Source: CAIYRG01 sp964494505
GTDB lineage: Bacteria; Pseudomonadota; Alphaproteobacteria; Micropepsales; Micropepsaceae
Length of the DNA: 64,000 nucleotides
Direction: 5' to 3'
NCBI GenBank assembly: GCA_964494505.1
Contig: CAZBRO010000022.1
Span: 29,233 to 93,232 of the forward strand
A program made the position numbers and the translations under genes. Under the pieces are notes generated by a model. The model did no database searches and was not told the DNA's origin. It worked only from the letters and a program-made list of their open reading frames with translations. Shown here in pieces: positions 35,281-43,119 of the stretch (within the stretch, counting starts at the first letter, position 1; each line of letters opens with the position of its first letter).

Positions 35281-35859
35281 ATGTCCGCGGAAAACGACAA
35301 CGATCCCTTGCCCGAAGAGATGGGACAGGGAGACACGGCCGAGCAGGACCAGGTCCACGGCCTCATCAATGCGCTTCGCGCCGAGGCGGACGCGCAGAAG
35401 GATCGTGCGCTCCGGGCGCTCGCCGAAGTCGAGAATGTGAGAAAGCGTCTCGAGCGCGAGCGCGACGATGCGCGCGTCTACAGCGTTACCCGCTTTGCCC
35501 GCGATCTCCTGACGGTCGCGGACAATCTCGCGCGCGCGCTCTCCGCTTTGCCCCAGGACACACGCGCCAAGGCCGACGACGCCATGAAGGCTGTGCTCGA
35601 CGGCGTGGAGGCCACCGAGCGCGAGCTTCAGGCTACGCTCGCGCGCCATGGGGTGAAACCGATCGCGGCGGAGGGCCAGCGCTTCGACCCGCATCTGCAC
35701 CAGGCGATTGCCGAAGTTCCGGCCGAGGCAGCGGAGCCGGGCACCGTCATGCACGTGGTTCAGCCGGGCTACACCATCGGCGACAGGCTGCTGCGCCCGG
35801 CCATGGTGACGGTGGCGAAGGCAATGGGAACCCGTCCCAATGGCGGGACGGGAGCCTAG
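35281..35859 (+). CDS. grpE: Nucleotide exchange factor GrpE
   Basis: 192 aa. A long N-terminal coiled coil (ALRAEADAQKDRALRALAEVENVRKR in two stretches) and a C-terminal beta domain (GVKPIAAEGQRFDPHLHQAI; VVQPGYTIGDRLLRPAMVTV) are present. The ATG at 35281 follows AAGGAGAC. GrpE releases ADP from DnaK, so pairing with hrcA forms a small heat-shock unit. Confidence 0.95.
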   Translation: MSAENDNDPLPEEMGQGDTAEQDQVHGLINALRAEADAQKDRALRALAEVENVRKRLERERDDARVYSVTRFARDLLTVADNLARALSALPQDTRAKADDAMKAVLDGVEATERELQATLARHGVKPIAAEGQRFDPHLHQAIAEVPAEAAEPGTVMHVVQPGYTIGDRLLRPAMVTVAKAMGTRPNGGTGA

Positions 35860-35917
35860 CCGATACCACGGCCCGAGTTTCGTGCTAGTTTGGGGGCTCG
35901 ATCGGCGAGGACTGGCA

Positions 35918-36109
35918 ATGAATCGTTTCCTTACCCCATCACGGCCCGGCTACATGTTCGCTCTTCTGGCGCTGGCGTTGGGACTCGGCTTCGTCGTGAC
36001 GGGCAGTGCAGAGGGCATGCTCGCCGTTGCCGTGCTGGAGGCCATGTTCTGGGCAGGCACGCAATATTTCAAGGACCGGCGGGGCAGGCGTCTTAAGCCT
36101 CTATCATGA
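35918..36109 (+). CDS. Small hydrophobic membrane protein
   Basis: 63 aa. One or two membrane helices (YMFALLALALGLGFVVTG; GMLAVAVLEAMFWAGTQYF) end in a basic tail DRRGRRLKP. The stop overlaps the dapB start as ATGA, so it should be co-translated with dapB. No known family recognised. Coding status is supported mainly by the overlap and regular composition. Confidence 0.55.
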   Translation: MNRFLTPSRPGYMFALLALALGLGFVVTGSAEGMLAVAVLEAMFWAGTQYFKDRRGRRLKPLS

Positions 36110-36915
36110 CCCCCATTCGCGTCACCGTTGCCGGAGCGTCCGGCCGCATGGGCCGCACCCTGATTCGCGCGCTTGGCGAGGCGCAAGACATGCAGCTTGC
36201 CTTCGCACTGGAGCGCCCCGGCCAAAGCGAGCTTGGCAAGGACGCGGGCGCACTCTCGGGCCAGCCCCCGAACGGCATCCTTCTGACGGACGATCCGCTC
36301 GCCGCGCTCGCCGCATCCGACGCGGTGCTCGATTTCACCTCGCCCGCCGCAAGCGTCCCCTTATCGGAACTGGCCGCTCAGGCGCGCATTGTGCACGTCA
36401 TCGGCACGACCGGATTTTCGGACAACGACCTCGCCCGGCTTCGGGCCTCAGCCCGTCATGCGGTGATCGTCAAATCCGGCAACATGAGCCTTGGCGTCAA
36501 TCTGCTCGCCGCCCTCGTCAGGGAGGCCGCCAAAGCGCTTCCCGAATTCGACGTCGAGATCCTCGAGATGCATCACCGCATGAAGGTGGATGCGCCCTCA
36601 GGGACAGCGCTGCTGCTGGGGGAGGCCGCCGCGGAAGGGCGCAGGCAATCGCTGAAGGAACACGCCGTCCGGGGCCGCGACGGTATCACGGGTGCCCGGC
36701 CCGACGGGTCGATCGGCTTTGCCTCGTTGCGGGGCGGCACTGTGGTGGGGGACCACACGGTAACGCTGGCCGGCCCCTTCGAACGCATCGAACTGACCCA
36801 TCGCGCCGAGGACCGCATGATCTTCGCCAAGGGCGCGCTCGCCGCCGCCCGCTGGGGCCAGGGCAAAAAGCCCGGTCTCTACGGCATGACCGACGTGCTC
36901 GGGCTGGCGCGCTAG
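36106..36915 (+). CDS. dapB: 4-hydroxy-tetrahydrodipicolinate reductase
   Basis: 269 aa NAD(P)H enzyme of lysine and diaminopimelate synthesis. VAGASGRMGRTLIRA (nucleotide loop), HVIGTTGFSD, SGNMSLGVNLL and the signature EMHHRMKVDAPSGTA are present. The ATG overlaps the upstream small ORF; the next gene starts 9 bases on. Confidence 0.96.
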   Translation: MTPIRVTVAGASGRMGRTLIRALGEAQDMQLAFALERPGQSELGKDAGALSGQPPNGILLTDDPLAALAASDAVLDFTSPAASVPLSELAAQARIVHVIGTTGFSDNDLARLRASARHAVIVKSGNMSLGVNLLAALVREAAKALPEFDVEILEMHHRMKVDAPSGTALLLGEAAAEGRRQSLKEHAVRGRDGITGARPDGSIGFASLRGGTVVGDHTVTLAGPFERIELTHRAEDRMIFAKGALAAARWGQGKKPGLYGMTDVLGLAR

Positions 36916-36924
36916 GAGGACACC

Positions 36925-38118
36925 ATGCGACGGAAAGCGGTTCTGCTTTTCTCTTTCGCGCTCCTCCCGGGCGTAGCGCTGGCGCAATCGGATGCGGATT
37001 TCCGCACCTGCAACGGCGCCGACCCGGTGGCCGCAATCCTCGGCTGCACCAAGGTGATCGAGGCCCGCGATTCGTCCAATCCGTTGAAGAGCGGCGCTCT
37101 GGTCAATCGCGCCAACGCCTATCTGAAACGCAGCCAACCCGACCGGGCGGTTGCCGATTTCGACCGTGCGGTGATGCTCGATCCCAAGAGCTCATTGGCG
37201 CTGGCGGCACGCGGGGCCTTCTACCAGAGCCAGGGCGACAGCGATAAGGCGCTCAAAGACCTCGATGCCGCGGTCGCGGTCAATCCGAAAGACGCGAATG
37301 CCTTTCTGCAGCGCGCCAATTTCCATCTCATCGCGGGCGAGGCCGAACCGGCAATCGCCGATTACAGCCAATCGATCCTGCTGGATCCCAAGAACGTGTC
37401 GGCCTACGTCAATCGCGGCGAAGCCCAGCGCGTGCAAGGCGAGAACGAGCGCGCCATTGCCGATTTCGATGCTGCGCTGAAGCTCGATCCGAAATTCACC
37501 GCGGCCTATGACGACCGTGGCTTGGCTCTCACCGCCAAGGGTGATTACGACCGCGCCGTCGCCGATTTCGATTCCGCGATTCGGCTCGACGGCAAATCGG
37601 CCGGCGCCTTTACCCATCGCGCCGTCGCCTATGAGGCAAAGGGCACCCACGACCGCGCCATCGCCGATTTCGGCCAAGCCATCGCGCTCGATCCCGGGAA
37701 CGCCGAAACCTATCTCAGCCGCGGCAACATCTATCAGGATCAGAACGACCTCGACCGCGCGATCGCCGATTACAGCCAGGCGATCATGCGGGACGCGAAA
37801 TTGGCCGACGCCTTCGCCAATCGCGGCAGCGCCTATGCCAAGAAGGGCGACACCGAGCACGCGATTGCCGACCTCGATTCCGCAATCAGGCTCAATCCCG
37901 CACTCGGCCCCGTGTATGGAAATCGCGGACTCTTGTTCCTGAAGGCCGGCCAATATCCGCGCGCGGTCGCCGACTTCAGCGAGGCGCTGGCGCGCAATCC
38001 CAAGGACGCCTTGAGCCTCTACAATCGCGGCGTCGCCAAGCAGAAGATGGGCGACAGGATCGGCGGCGATGTCGACGTGCTTGCGGCGCACGGCATGGAC
38101 CCGAACGTCGGCAAGTAG
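36925..38118 (+). CDS. Periplasmic TPR-repeat protein
   Basis: 397 aa. A signal peptide (MRRKAVLLFSFALLPGVALA) precedes roughly ten tandem TPR units of 34 residues with the recurring pattern RAIADFD-A--LDPK (DNA repeats of 102 bases are visible). GGA of AGGAGG lies just before the ATG. The function is unknown; such proteins are scaffolds. It is convergent with the ada remnant. Confidence 0.85.
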   Translation: MRRKAVLLFSFALLPGVALAQSDADFRTCNGADPVAAILGCTKVIEARDSSNPLKSGALVNRANAYLKRSQPDRAVADFDRAVMLDPKSSLALAARGAFYQSQGDSDKALKDLDAAVAVNPKDANAFLQRANFHLIAGEAEPAIADYSQSILLDPKNVSAYVNRGEAQRVQGENERAIADFDAALKLDPKFTAAYDDRGLALTAKGDYDRAVADFDSAIRLDGKSAGAFTHRAVAYEAKGTHDRAIADFGQAIALDPGNAETYLSRGNIYQDQNDLDRAIADYSQAIMRDAKLADAFANRGSAYAKKGDTEHAIADLDSAIRLNPALGPVYGNRGLLFLKAGQYPRAVADFSEALARNPKDALSLYNRGVAKQKMGDRIGGDVDVLAAHGMDPNVGK

Positions 38119-38205
38119 AGCGCAATCCGGCGAAGTGGATCGTGCTCTGGTCAGCCCGCCTGTGCGGCTTCCAGAGCCAGCATCGCGCGCTTGCGCGGTA
38201 CCCCC

Positions 38206-38213
38206 CAATGATA
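38206..38213. repeat. Left copy of 8-bp target site duplication
   Basis: CAATGATA, identical to 40045-40052. An 8-bp duplication is usual for the IS1595 family. Confidence 0.93.
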
Positions 38214-38235
38214 GGGAATTATATACTTTAGTCCC
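38214..38235 (+). repeat. Left terminal inverted repeat of IS1595-family element
   Basis: Starts GGGAATTATATAC and ends CCC; pairs with the right end with 3 mismatches in 22. Confidence 0.9.
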
Positions 38236-38291
38236 TTGACTATCGCGAGGGAGTTATCTACATTCCCGCCATAGCAAGAGGGAACTAGGTC

Positions 38292-38546
38292 ATGGCAAAC
38301 ATGAAATACTTCGCGGACCTGCCGAACGGTTCGACCCTGGAATTCAGCAAGGTCGATTACCGGAGTCGCAAGGATATTCGCGGTTATGACCACGCGACCG
38401 GCCAATGGGTGCAGTGCAACCGCACTGTAGAATTCAAGGGCAACCCCTCGCGCCATGAATGCGATGACCGCTGCATCGGCGCGACGGGCCGTACCATGCG
38501 CTGCGAATGCGCCTGCGGCGGCAAGAACCACGGAAAGGGCCACTGA
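38292..38546 (+). CDS. IS passenger: small Cys/His-rich protein
   Basis: 84 aa. The first half is a plain beta-type stretch (YFADLPNGSTLEFSKVDY). The second half holds clustered metal-ligand-like residues: HECDDRC, then MRCECACGGKNHGKGH. This suggests a small zinc-binding module. The stop overlaps the next start (TGATG). No homologous function is known to me; it may aid transposition or serve the host. Confidence 0.65.
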   Translation: MANMKYFADLPNGSTLEFSKVDYRSRKDIRGYDHATGQWVQCNRTVEFKGNPSRHECDDRCIGATGRTMRCECACGGKNHGKGH

Positions 38547-38716
38547 TGAGCGGCTACAGCCTAAAGCCAGTCGCGGCTCAATACCCCACTTTGGCGGACC
38601 TTCTTCGGGCGCGTGCCGAAGAAATCGACAATCGCACCGGTCCAATTCCCGGCAATGTCGCTGACCGTATCGCGCTAGAGCTTCGCCGCGCCGCTGAGGG
38701 CTTGAACCGTGAGTAA
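38546..38716 (+). CDS. IS passenger: small helical protein
   Basis: 56 aa starting MSGYSLKPVAAQYPTL, mostly helical and charged (LLRARAEEIDNR; IALELRRAAEGLN). It overlaps the preceding ORF by one base in TGATG and the transposase start by 8 bases, so the three are translationally linked. Function unknown. Confidence 0.6.
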   Translation: MSGYSLKPVAAQYPTLADLLRARAEEIDNRTGPIPGNVADRIALELRRAAEGLNRE

Positions 38717-39626
38717 ATCGACAATATCGACCTTCGAGCTTTTCGCGATGTTTCCCGACGCCGAAGCGGCGCGGAAATACCTTGAGGGCCGTCTCTGGCC
38801 CGAAGGTCCGCGTTGCCCCTGCTGCGGCTTGGGCGAGAGGATAACGGCGCGTGCCAGCGGCTTCTACCGCTGCAACCAGTGCAAAGAGGACTTCACCGTT
38901 CGCACCGGCACCATCTTCGAGCGCAGCCATGTTCCGCTGCACAAGTGGGTTTACGCCATGTACCTGCTTGTCACCGCGCGCAAGGGCATTTCGTCCATGC
39001 AACTCGCCAAGGAAATTGGCATCACGCAAAAGTCGGCGTGGTTTGTGCTGCACCGGCTCCGGGAAGCCTGCGGCGATGACCTCGCCAAACTCCAAGGCAT
39101 CGTTGAAGTGGACGAGGCCTATTTCGGCGGGCTGGAAAAGAACAAGCACGAATCGAAGAAGCTCAAGGCTGGTCGCGGCGCGGTCGGCAAGTCGGGCGTC
39201 CTCGCCATGCGGGAGCGCGGCGGCAAGATGAAGGCCATGCAGATTGAGAACACCGACACAGACACTTTGCACCGCGCGATCCATGCCAACGTCGAAGTCG
39301 GTTCGGCAATCCACACCGATGACGCAGCGGCGTACAAGGGCATCGGCGGCTTGTTCTTCGATCACGAAACGGTGAACCACACCGCTGGCGAGTACGTCCG
39401 GGATGGTGTGACCACGAACGGCGTTGAAAGCGTCTTTGCCGTGATGAAGCGCGGTATCATCGGCGTATATCATCACGCCAGCAAAAAGCACCTTGGCCGC
39501 TACGTCGATGAATTTGCCTTCCGCCTCAACGCTGGCGACGTGAAGCGGCACACCCTGTCCCGGCTGGATAGCTTTGTGGACGGCGTGGCCGGGAAGCGCC
39601 TGACCTACAAGAACCTGATCCACTAG
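38709..39626 (+). CDS. IS1595-family transposase
   Basis: 305 aa. An N-terminal zinc ribbon (CPCCG near residue 36, then CNQC) is followed by a helix-turn-helix (SSMQLAKEIGITQKSAWFVLHRL) and a DDE-type catalytic domain: Asp in VEVDEAYFGG, Asp in IHTDDAAAY and Glu in TNGVESVFAVMK. All key residues are present and the frame is uninterrupted. The start is GTG. Confidence 0.95.
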   Translation: MSKSTISTFELFAMFPDAEAARKYLEGRLWPEGPRCPCCGLGERITARASGFYRCNQCKEDFTVRTGTIFERSHVPLHKWVYAMYLLVTARKGISSMQLAKEIGITQKSAWFVLHRLREACGDDLAKLQGIVEVDEAYFGGLEKNKHESKKLKAGRGAVGKSGVLAMRERGGKMKAMQIENTDTDTLHRAIHANVEVGSAIHTDDAAAYKGIGGLFFDHETVNHTAGEYVRDGVTTNGVESVFAVMKRGIIGVYHHASKKHLGRYVDEFAFRLNAGDVKRHTLSRLDSFVDGVAGKRLTYKNLIH

Positions 39627-39636
39627 GAGAAGTCCG

Positions 39637-39885
39637 ATGCGCGAAGTCACGATTACCGTTCGGGAAGACAACTCAAAATGGGTGGCATCTTCCTCCTTAG
39701 GCGAGGCTATCGGAACCGGAAGCACGGTGTTTGAAGCCGTAACCGCCCTGCAAGACGCGCTCGTCACAGGCGTAGCAAGCGCGGTTAGTAAGAGGCGGTC
39801 CATGTCATACATCGCGGAAGACGGTTGCGAGGTGACTGTCACGCCAGATGGGCATGAATTCTACAACGCCGCCGATTGGTTCTAG
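39637..39885 (+). CDS. IS passenger: small protein of unknown function
   Basis: 82 aa, beginning MREVTITVREDNSKW, followed by a helix (TVFEAVTALQDALVTGVASAV) and a short strand region ending YNAADWF. It has the size and layout of a small alpha/beta domain, superficially like HicB-type antitoxin folds, but I cannot assign it. AGGAGA precedes the ATG and the ORF follows the transposase by 10 bases. Confidence 0.6.
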   Translation: MREVTITVREDNSKWVASSSLGEAIGTGSTVFEAVTALQDALVTGVASAVSKRRSMSYIAEDGCEVTVTPDGHEFYNAADWF

Positions 39886-39895
39886 GAGATAGCCC

Positions 39896-40030
39896 ATGAA
39901 GCCCCCCGAGGTGCTGGCCGCCGCCGTCGATCTTGTCCTTGCCTACAAACCAAAACCGAAGAGCGAGCCAGCGAAGGCGCGCAAGCGGAAGGCGCGGAAA
40001 CACAAGGCGAAAAGCAGTGCGAGGGAGTGA
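39896..40030 (+). CDS. IS passenger: 44-residue basic protein
   Basis: ATG at 39896 with AGGAGAT upstream; stop TGA at 40028-40030, only 14 bases inside the right end. The N-terminal half is a short hydrophobic helix (VLAAAVDLVLAY). The rest is strongly basic (KARKRKARKHKAKS). Such a tail suits nucleic-acid binding. It is too short for standard gene finders, but its ribosome site and tight spacing support it. Confidence 0.5.
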   Translation: MKPPEVLAAAVDLVLAYKPKPKSEPAKARKRKARKHKAKSSARE

Positions 40031-40044
40031 TGTATATAATTCCC
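40023..40044 (-). repeat. Right terminal inverted repeat of IS1595-family element
   Basis: Read on the minus strand it starts GGGAATTATATAC and ends CCC, matching the left end at 19 of 22 positions. Confidence 0.9.
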
Positions 40045-40052
40045 CAATGATA
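40045..40052. repeat. Right copy of 8-bp target site duplication
   Basis: CAATGATA, identical to 38206-38213. Confidence 0.93.
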
Positions 40053-40909
40053 GCCGGTGAGCGCACCGTTAGCGGCGAGCACACGGTGGCACGGAATCAG
40101 GAACGCGACGGGGTTGCGCCCGATGGCGGCGCCGGCCGCCCGCGCGGCGCGGAAATCGCAGACGCGCTCGGCAATGGCGCGATAGGTCGTGACCTTGCCT
40201 TCGGGAATGGCGAGGAGCGCCTGCCATACCTTGATCTGCCACGGCGTGCCGAAAAGCTGGATCGGAAGAATCCGCCCCGGCTGGGGATCGTCTCCGAAGA
40301 TGCGCGCGGCATAGACCGCGGTCGCGGCTTCATCATGGACGAAGTCCGCTTTCGGCCAGCGGGCGCGCATGTCGGCAAGTATGCCGTCTTCATCGCCCGC
40401 GTCGGCGAACGCAAGCCCGCACAAACCGCGGCCGGTGGAGACGATCAGCGCACGGCCGAACAGCGAGGAATGGAAGCCATACGCCAATTCCAGCCCCGCG
40501 CCGCCCTTGGCGTAGGTGCCCGGGGTCATCGCTTCGACCTTGAGACAAAGATCGTGCAGCCGTGACGATCCCGACAATCCCGCATCGAGGGCGGCGCCAA
40601 GGACGCTGTCGCCCTGTTCCAGCGCCTGCTTGGCGCGTTCGAGCGTCAGGTGGGCCACGAACGCCTTGGGGCTGACCCCGGCGAGCCGCGAGAATTCGCG
40701 CTGGAAATGGAACGGCGACAAGCCCGCCACGCTTGCGGCCTCCTCCAGGCTCGGCTGGTCGGCGAAGTGTTGGGCAAGGTAGCCGATCGCGCGCGCTATG
40801 CGGGCGTAATTGGCGTTGGCGGGCGGGGCCGCGGGGGCGAGCGTCTGTAGCATGATGGCAATCTAGGTGGCGCGCCGGTCCGCTTCGACCTGATTCTTGC
40901 GCCAGAATA

Positions 40910-41389
40910 TCACGGCGCCGGGACGTGATTGCGCGCCTCTCTGAGCGCGCGGCGCAGCGCCTCCGCAAGATTTGCGCGTTCCTCCGCGCCCAGAAACGCC
41001 CCCACCACCCAGCGCCGCCCACGCGAGACGAGCGCCAGCTCCGCCCCCATCAGCTCCGGATCCTCATGCTCCACGCGCAGCCAGTAGGGATTGATTTCCT
41101 CGCGCCTGATTTCGCCCCTGGCACCCACACGCTCGATCCGCAGCATGCCGGCGGTAAGGAGCAAATGCTCGCTGCGACGGCTCGCGCGCACGCTCGCACG
41201 CATTGCCCAATAGAGCAGTAGAACGTCCAAGCCAAAGAACGGTGTCACCGGCCAGGCGCCCCTGAGCGCGAACAGAATCCCTGCGGCAAAGCTCACCGCG
41301 GCCACGAAACCGATGACCAGAAAGAGACCGCGTGGAGAGAGCGGCCGGTTTGGCCGCAGAACCGCGTCAAAGAAAATGGGCCCGCTCAC
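40910..41389 (-). CDS. DUF2244 membrane protein
   Basis: 159 aa. Two adjacent membrane helices (LFLVIGFVAAVSFAAGILFAL; FFGLDVLLLYWAM) are followed by a cytoplasmic beta-rich part (HLLLTAGMLRIERV; NPYWLRVEHEDPE). This matches the DUF2244 family, often encoded near nth or cytochrome oxidase genes in alphaproteobacteria. Function unknown. Confidence 0.82.
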   Translation of the reverse strand: MSGPIFFDAVLRPNRPLSPRGLFLVIGFVAAVSFAAGILFALRGAWPVTPFFGLDVLLLYWAMRASVRASRRSEHLLLTAGMLRIERVGARGEIRREEINPYWLRVEHEDPELMGAELALVSRGRRWVVGAFLGAEERANLAEALRRALREARNHVPAP

Positions 41390-41420
41390 GAGGCGAATCT
41401 ACCCGACCCCTCAGAAATGA

Positions 41421-41446
41421 GGAAGCCCGCATGAAAGCGGGCTTCC
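41421..41446 (-). terminator. Terminator hairpin after the glycine-zipper gene
   Basis: GGAAGCCCGC (41421-41430) and GCGGGCTTCC (41437-41446) form a perfect 10-bp stem with loop ATGAAA, 23 bases past the stop of the gene at 41469. The minus-strand continuation TCATTTCTG is only moderately T-rich. Confidence 0.75.
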
Positions 41447-41468
41447 CCTTACGGCATCGCGGACCCGT

Positions 41469-41765
41469 TTATCGGCCGCAACGCCGATGGTACTCGTCGG
41501 CTCCGCCATGGTCGGCCCAGAACGGATCGCCGAGATTGAACGTACACGGATCGGTTACGGCGCCAACCGCCGCACCGCCGAGACCGCCGATTACCGCTCC
41601 CGCGCCGGCATTGCCGGAGAGCGAGCCGATGGCCGCGCCGGTGCCGGCGCCGATAAGGCCGCCGGAAGCAGCACGCTCGCCGGGGGAATAGCCGCACGCC
41701 GCGAGGGCAAGCGCCCCCGTGACCGCCGCGGCCGCGACAAAGGTTTTCATTCTGATCACGGACAT
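41469..41765 (-). CDS. Glycine-zipper lipoprotein
   Basis: 98 aa. A lipoprotein signal ends at LALAAC. The mature part has glycine-zipper repeats (GGLIGAGTGAAIGSLSGNAG; GAVIGGLGGAAVGAV) of the YMGG type and a short Cys-containing tail. The ATG at 41765 has GGGAAG 6 bases upstream. Probably an outer-membrane-associated small protein. Confidence 0.8.
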   Translation of the reverse strand: MSVIRMKTFVAAAAVTGALALAACGYSPGERAASGGLIGAGTGAAIGSLSGNAGAGAVIGGLGGAAVGAVTDPCTFNLGDPFWADHGGADEYHRRCGR

Positions 41766-41884
41766 GATTTTCTTCCCGCTTGTTGGGTCCGAAGTTACAA
41801 CGGTGCCGCGTTTGATTCGTTCCTCGCCTCCCCTTCAGCCCGCATTCACGCCTAAACTTCAGCCTGTCTTTTCAGAGGGATTCG

Positions 41885-42604
41885 ATGGCGCGCCGATTTA
41901 CAAAAGCAGAGATCGAGCAATTCTTCTCGCGTTTCGTCAAGCGTGCGCCCGATCCCAGAACCGAACTCGAATATAAAAATCCGTATACGTTGCTTGTTGC
42001 CGTCGTGCTGTCGGCGCAGGCGACGGACAAGGGCGTGAACAAGGCGACGGAACGTCTGTTCCCGGCCGTGGATACGCCGGAGAAGATGGTTGCGTTCGGC
42101 GAAGACAAATTGCGCGAGGCTATTAAAACCATCGGGCTTTTCCGCACCAAGGCGAAAAACGTGATCGCGCTCTCCAAGGCGCTGATCGAGCAGCATGCCG
42201 GCGAGGTGCCGCGCGACCGCGAGGCGCTCGAAGCGCTTCCCGGCGTGGGGCGCAAAACCGCCAACGTCGTCCTGAACGTCGCGTTCGGCGAACCCACAAT
42301 CGCGGTCGACACCCATATCTTTCGCGTCTGCAATCGCACCGGGCTTGCGCCGGGCAAGAACCCACGGGAAGTGGAAGACGGGCTCGAAGCGCAGGTGCCG
42401 GACAAATACAAACTGCACGCGCACCACTGGCTGATCCTGCATGGGCGCTATATCTGCGTCGCGAGAACGCCGAAATGTCCGGACTGCGTGGTGGCCGATC
42501 TCTGCCGCTTCAAGCCCAAGACCCAGCCCGCCGGCGCGCGATCCGGCGTGGAAAAGAAGCTGCTGAAGGACCGGGCTAAGACATCCCGCCCGCGCGGAGG
42601 CTGA
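41885..42604 (+). CDS. nth: Endonuclease III
   Basis: 239 aa DNA glycosylase/AP lyase for oxidised pyrimidines. The helix-hairpin-helix LPGVGRKTANVVLN with catalytic Lys, the catalytic Asp in VDTHIFRV and the [4Fe-4S] ligands CVARTPKCPDCVVADLC are intact. A basic tail of about 20 residues extends past the cluster. The stop overlaps the next convergent gene by 29 bases. Confidence 0.96.
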   Translation: MARRFTKAEIEQFFSRFVKRAPDPRTELEYKNPYTLLVAVVLSAQATDKGVNKATERLFPAVDTPEKMVAFGEDKLREAIKTIGLFRTKAKNVIALSKALIEQHAGEVPRDREALEALPGVGRKTANVVLNVAFGEPTIAVDTHIFRVCNRTGLAPGKNPREVEDGLEAQVPDKYKLHAHHWLILHGRYICVARTPKCPDCVVADLCRFKPKTQPAGARSGVEKKLLKDRAKTSRPRGG

Positions 42605-43037
42605 GGCTGTCAACGCAAGCCGGATCGGCCGGCTCCGCCGTGCCGCGGGGCATTGTTTCGGCATAGCGCAATTTCAAGGCCTCGCCCTCGCGATAGAGAA
42701 AAAAGAACGCCGCGCAATTGGCCCCGTCATACCGCCACAATTCGGAATCGGCTTCGCGGCGGATGAAATCGGGCGCCCCGTACCGCGCCCGCAAGGAGAC
42801 CCCATCGGTCGGAGGCGGCAGCGTGACGGCCGGCATTGTGAGCATCGGCGCCAGCATGGCGGCCGGCGGCAATTCGGGCGCGGCGATGCCGGGCGTCACG
42901 GGCCTCAGCATGGGCGGCGGGGCAATGGCCGCCGGAGCCGGCAATGGAGGCGGAGCAACGCGCATCGGCGCGGCGCAGGCGCTTGCGAGAACCATGACGC
43001 CGAGAAGCGAGAGGGCTGGGCCCTTTTGTCTTGCCAA
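42576..43037 (-). CDS. Proline-rich lipoprotein of unknown function
   Basis: 153 aa from the TTG at 43037, which has GGGGAGAG 9 bases upstream and gives a regular lipoprotein signal (RQKGPALSLLGVMVLASAC). A Pro/Ala-rich linker follows, then a compact C-terminal domain (RYGAPDFIRREADSELWRYDG; CAAFFFLYREG) that resembles SmpA/OmlA-like small domains. A longer ATG option at 43121 would overlap the pfkB start. Convergent with nth. Confidence 0.65.
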   Translation of the reverse strand: MARQKGPALSLLGVMVLASACAAPMRVAPPPLPAPAAIAPPPMLRPVTPGIAAPELPPAAMLAPMLTMPAVTLPPPTDGVSLRARYGAPDFIRREADSELWRYDGANCAAFFFLYREGEALKLRYAETMPRGTAEPADPACVDSLSLRAGGMS

Positions 43038-43119
43038 GGCGGCTGGCTCTCCCCTAACCCGTGGGTCACGCTTATAGGACGCGCGCCACTGCCGCGCCAC
43101 CAAGCTCACGAGGGACCGC

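Larger units (their letters stand above)
38214..40044 (+). mobile_element. Complete IS1595-family insertion element with passenger ORFs
   Basis: 1831 bp. The ends are inverted repeats GGGAATTATATAC (13 of 13 perfect; 19 of 22 over the longer span ending CCC at 38214-38235 and 40023-40044). Each side is flanked by CAATGATA. Inside are five same-direction ORFs: two small ones, the transposase, and two more small ones. The intact ends, duplication and transposase suggest a recent and possibly still active insertion. Confidence 0.95.
38151..40853 (-). pseudogene. ada-type AraC/methylguanine-DNA methyltransferase gene split by IS1595 element
   Basis: The 5' part runs from 40853 to 40053 and the last codons lie at 38205-38151. 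Removing the element and one 8-bp duplicate leaves 864 bases, an intact 287-aa frame ending YHWGVPRKRAMLALEAAQAG, the expected end of this family. The protein has an N-terminal AraC-type helix-turn-helix (SLEEAASVAGLSPFHFQREF) and a C-terminal alkyltransferase domain with acceptor cysteine NPVAFLIPCHRV. It lacks the Ada methylphosphotriester domain. After insertion the frame continues from YHWG into the transposon for 53 more residues to 39882, giving a possible 323-aa chimera that keeps the cysteine but loses the conserved WGxPRK tail. Confidence 0.93.

Noticed and set aside
36925..38118. Tandem 102-base repeats considered as a repeat array
   Set aside because: They encode TPR units within one gene and are diverged, so they are protein repeats rather than a DNA array or CRISPR.
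38151..39842. Long minus-strand open frame across the IS element
   Set aside because: Most of it is antisense to the transposase; only the last 18 or so codons (the displaced Ada end) are meaningful.
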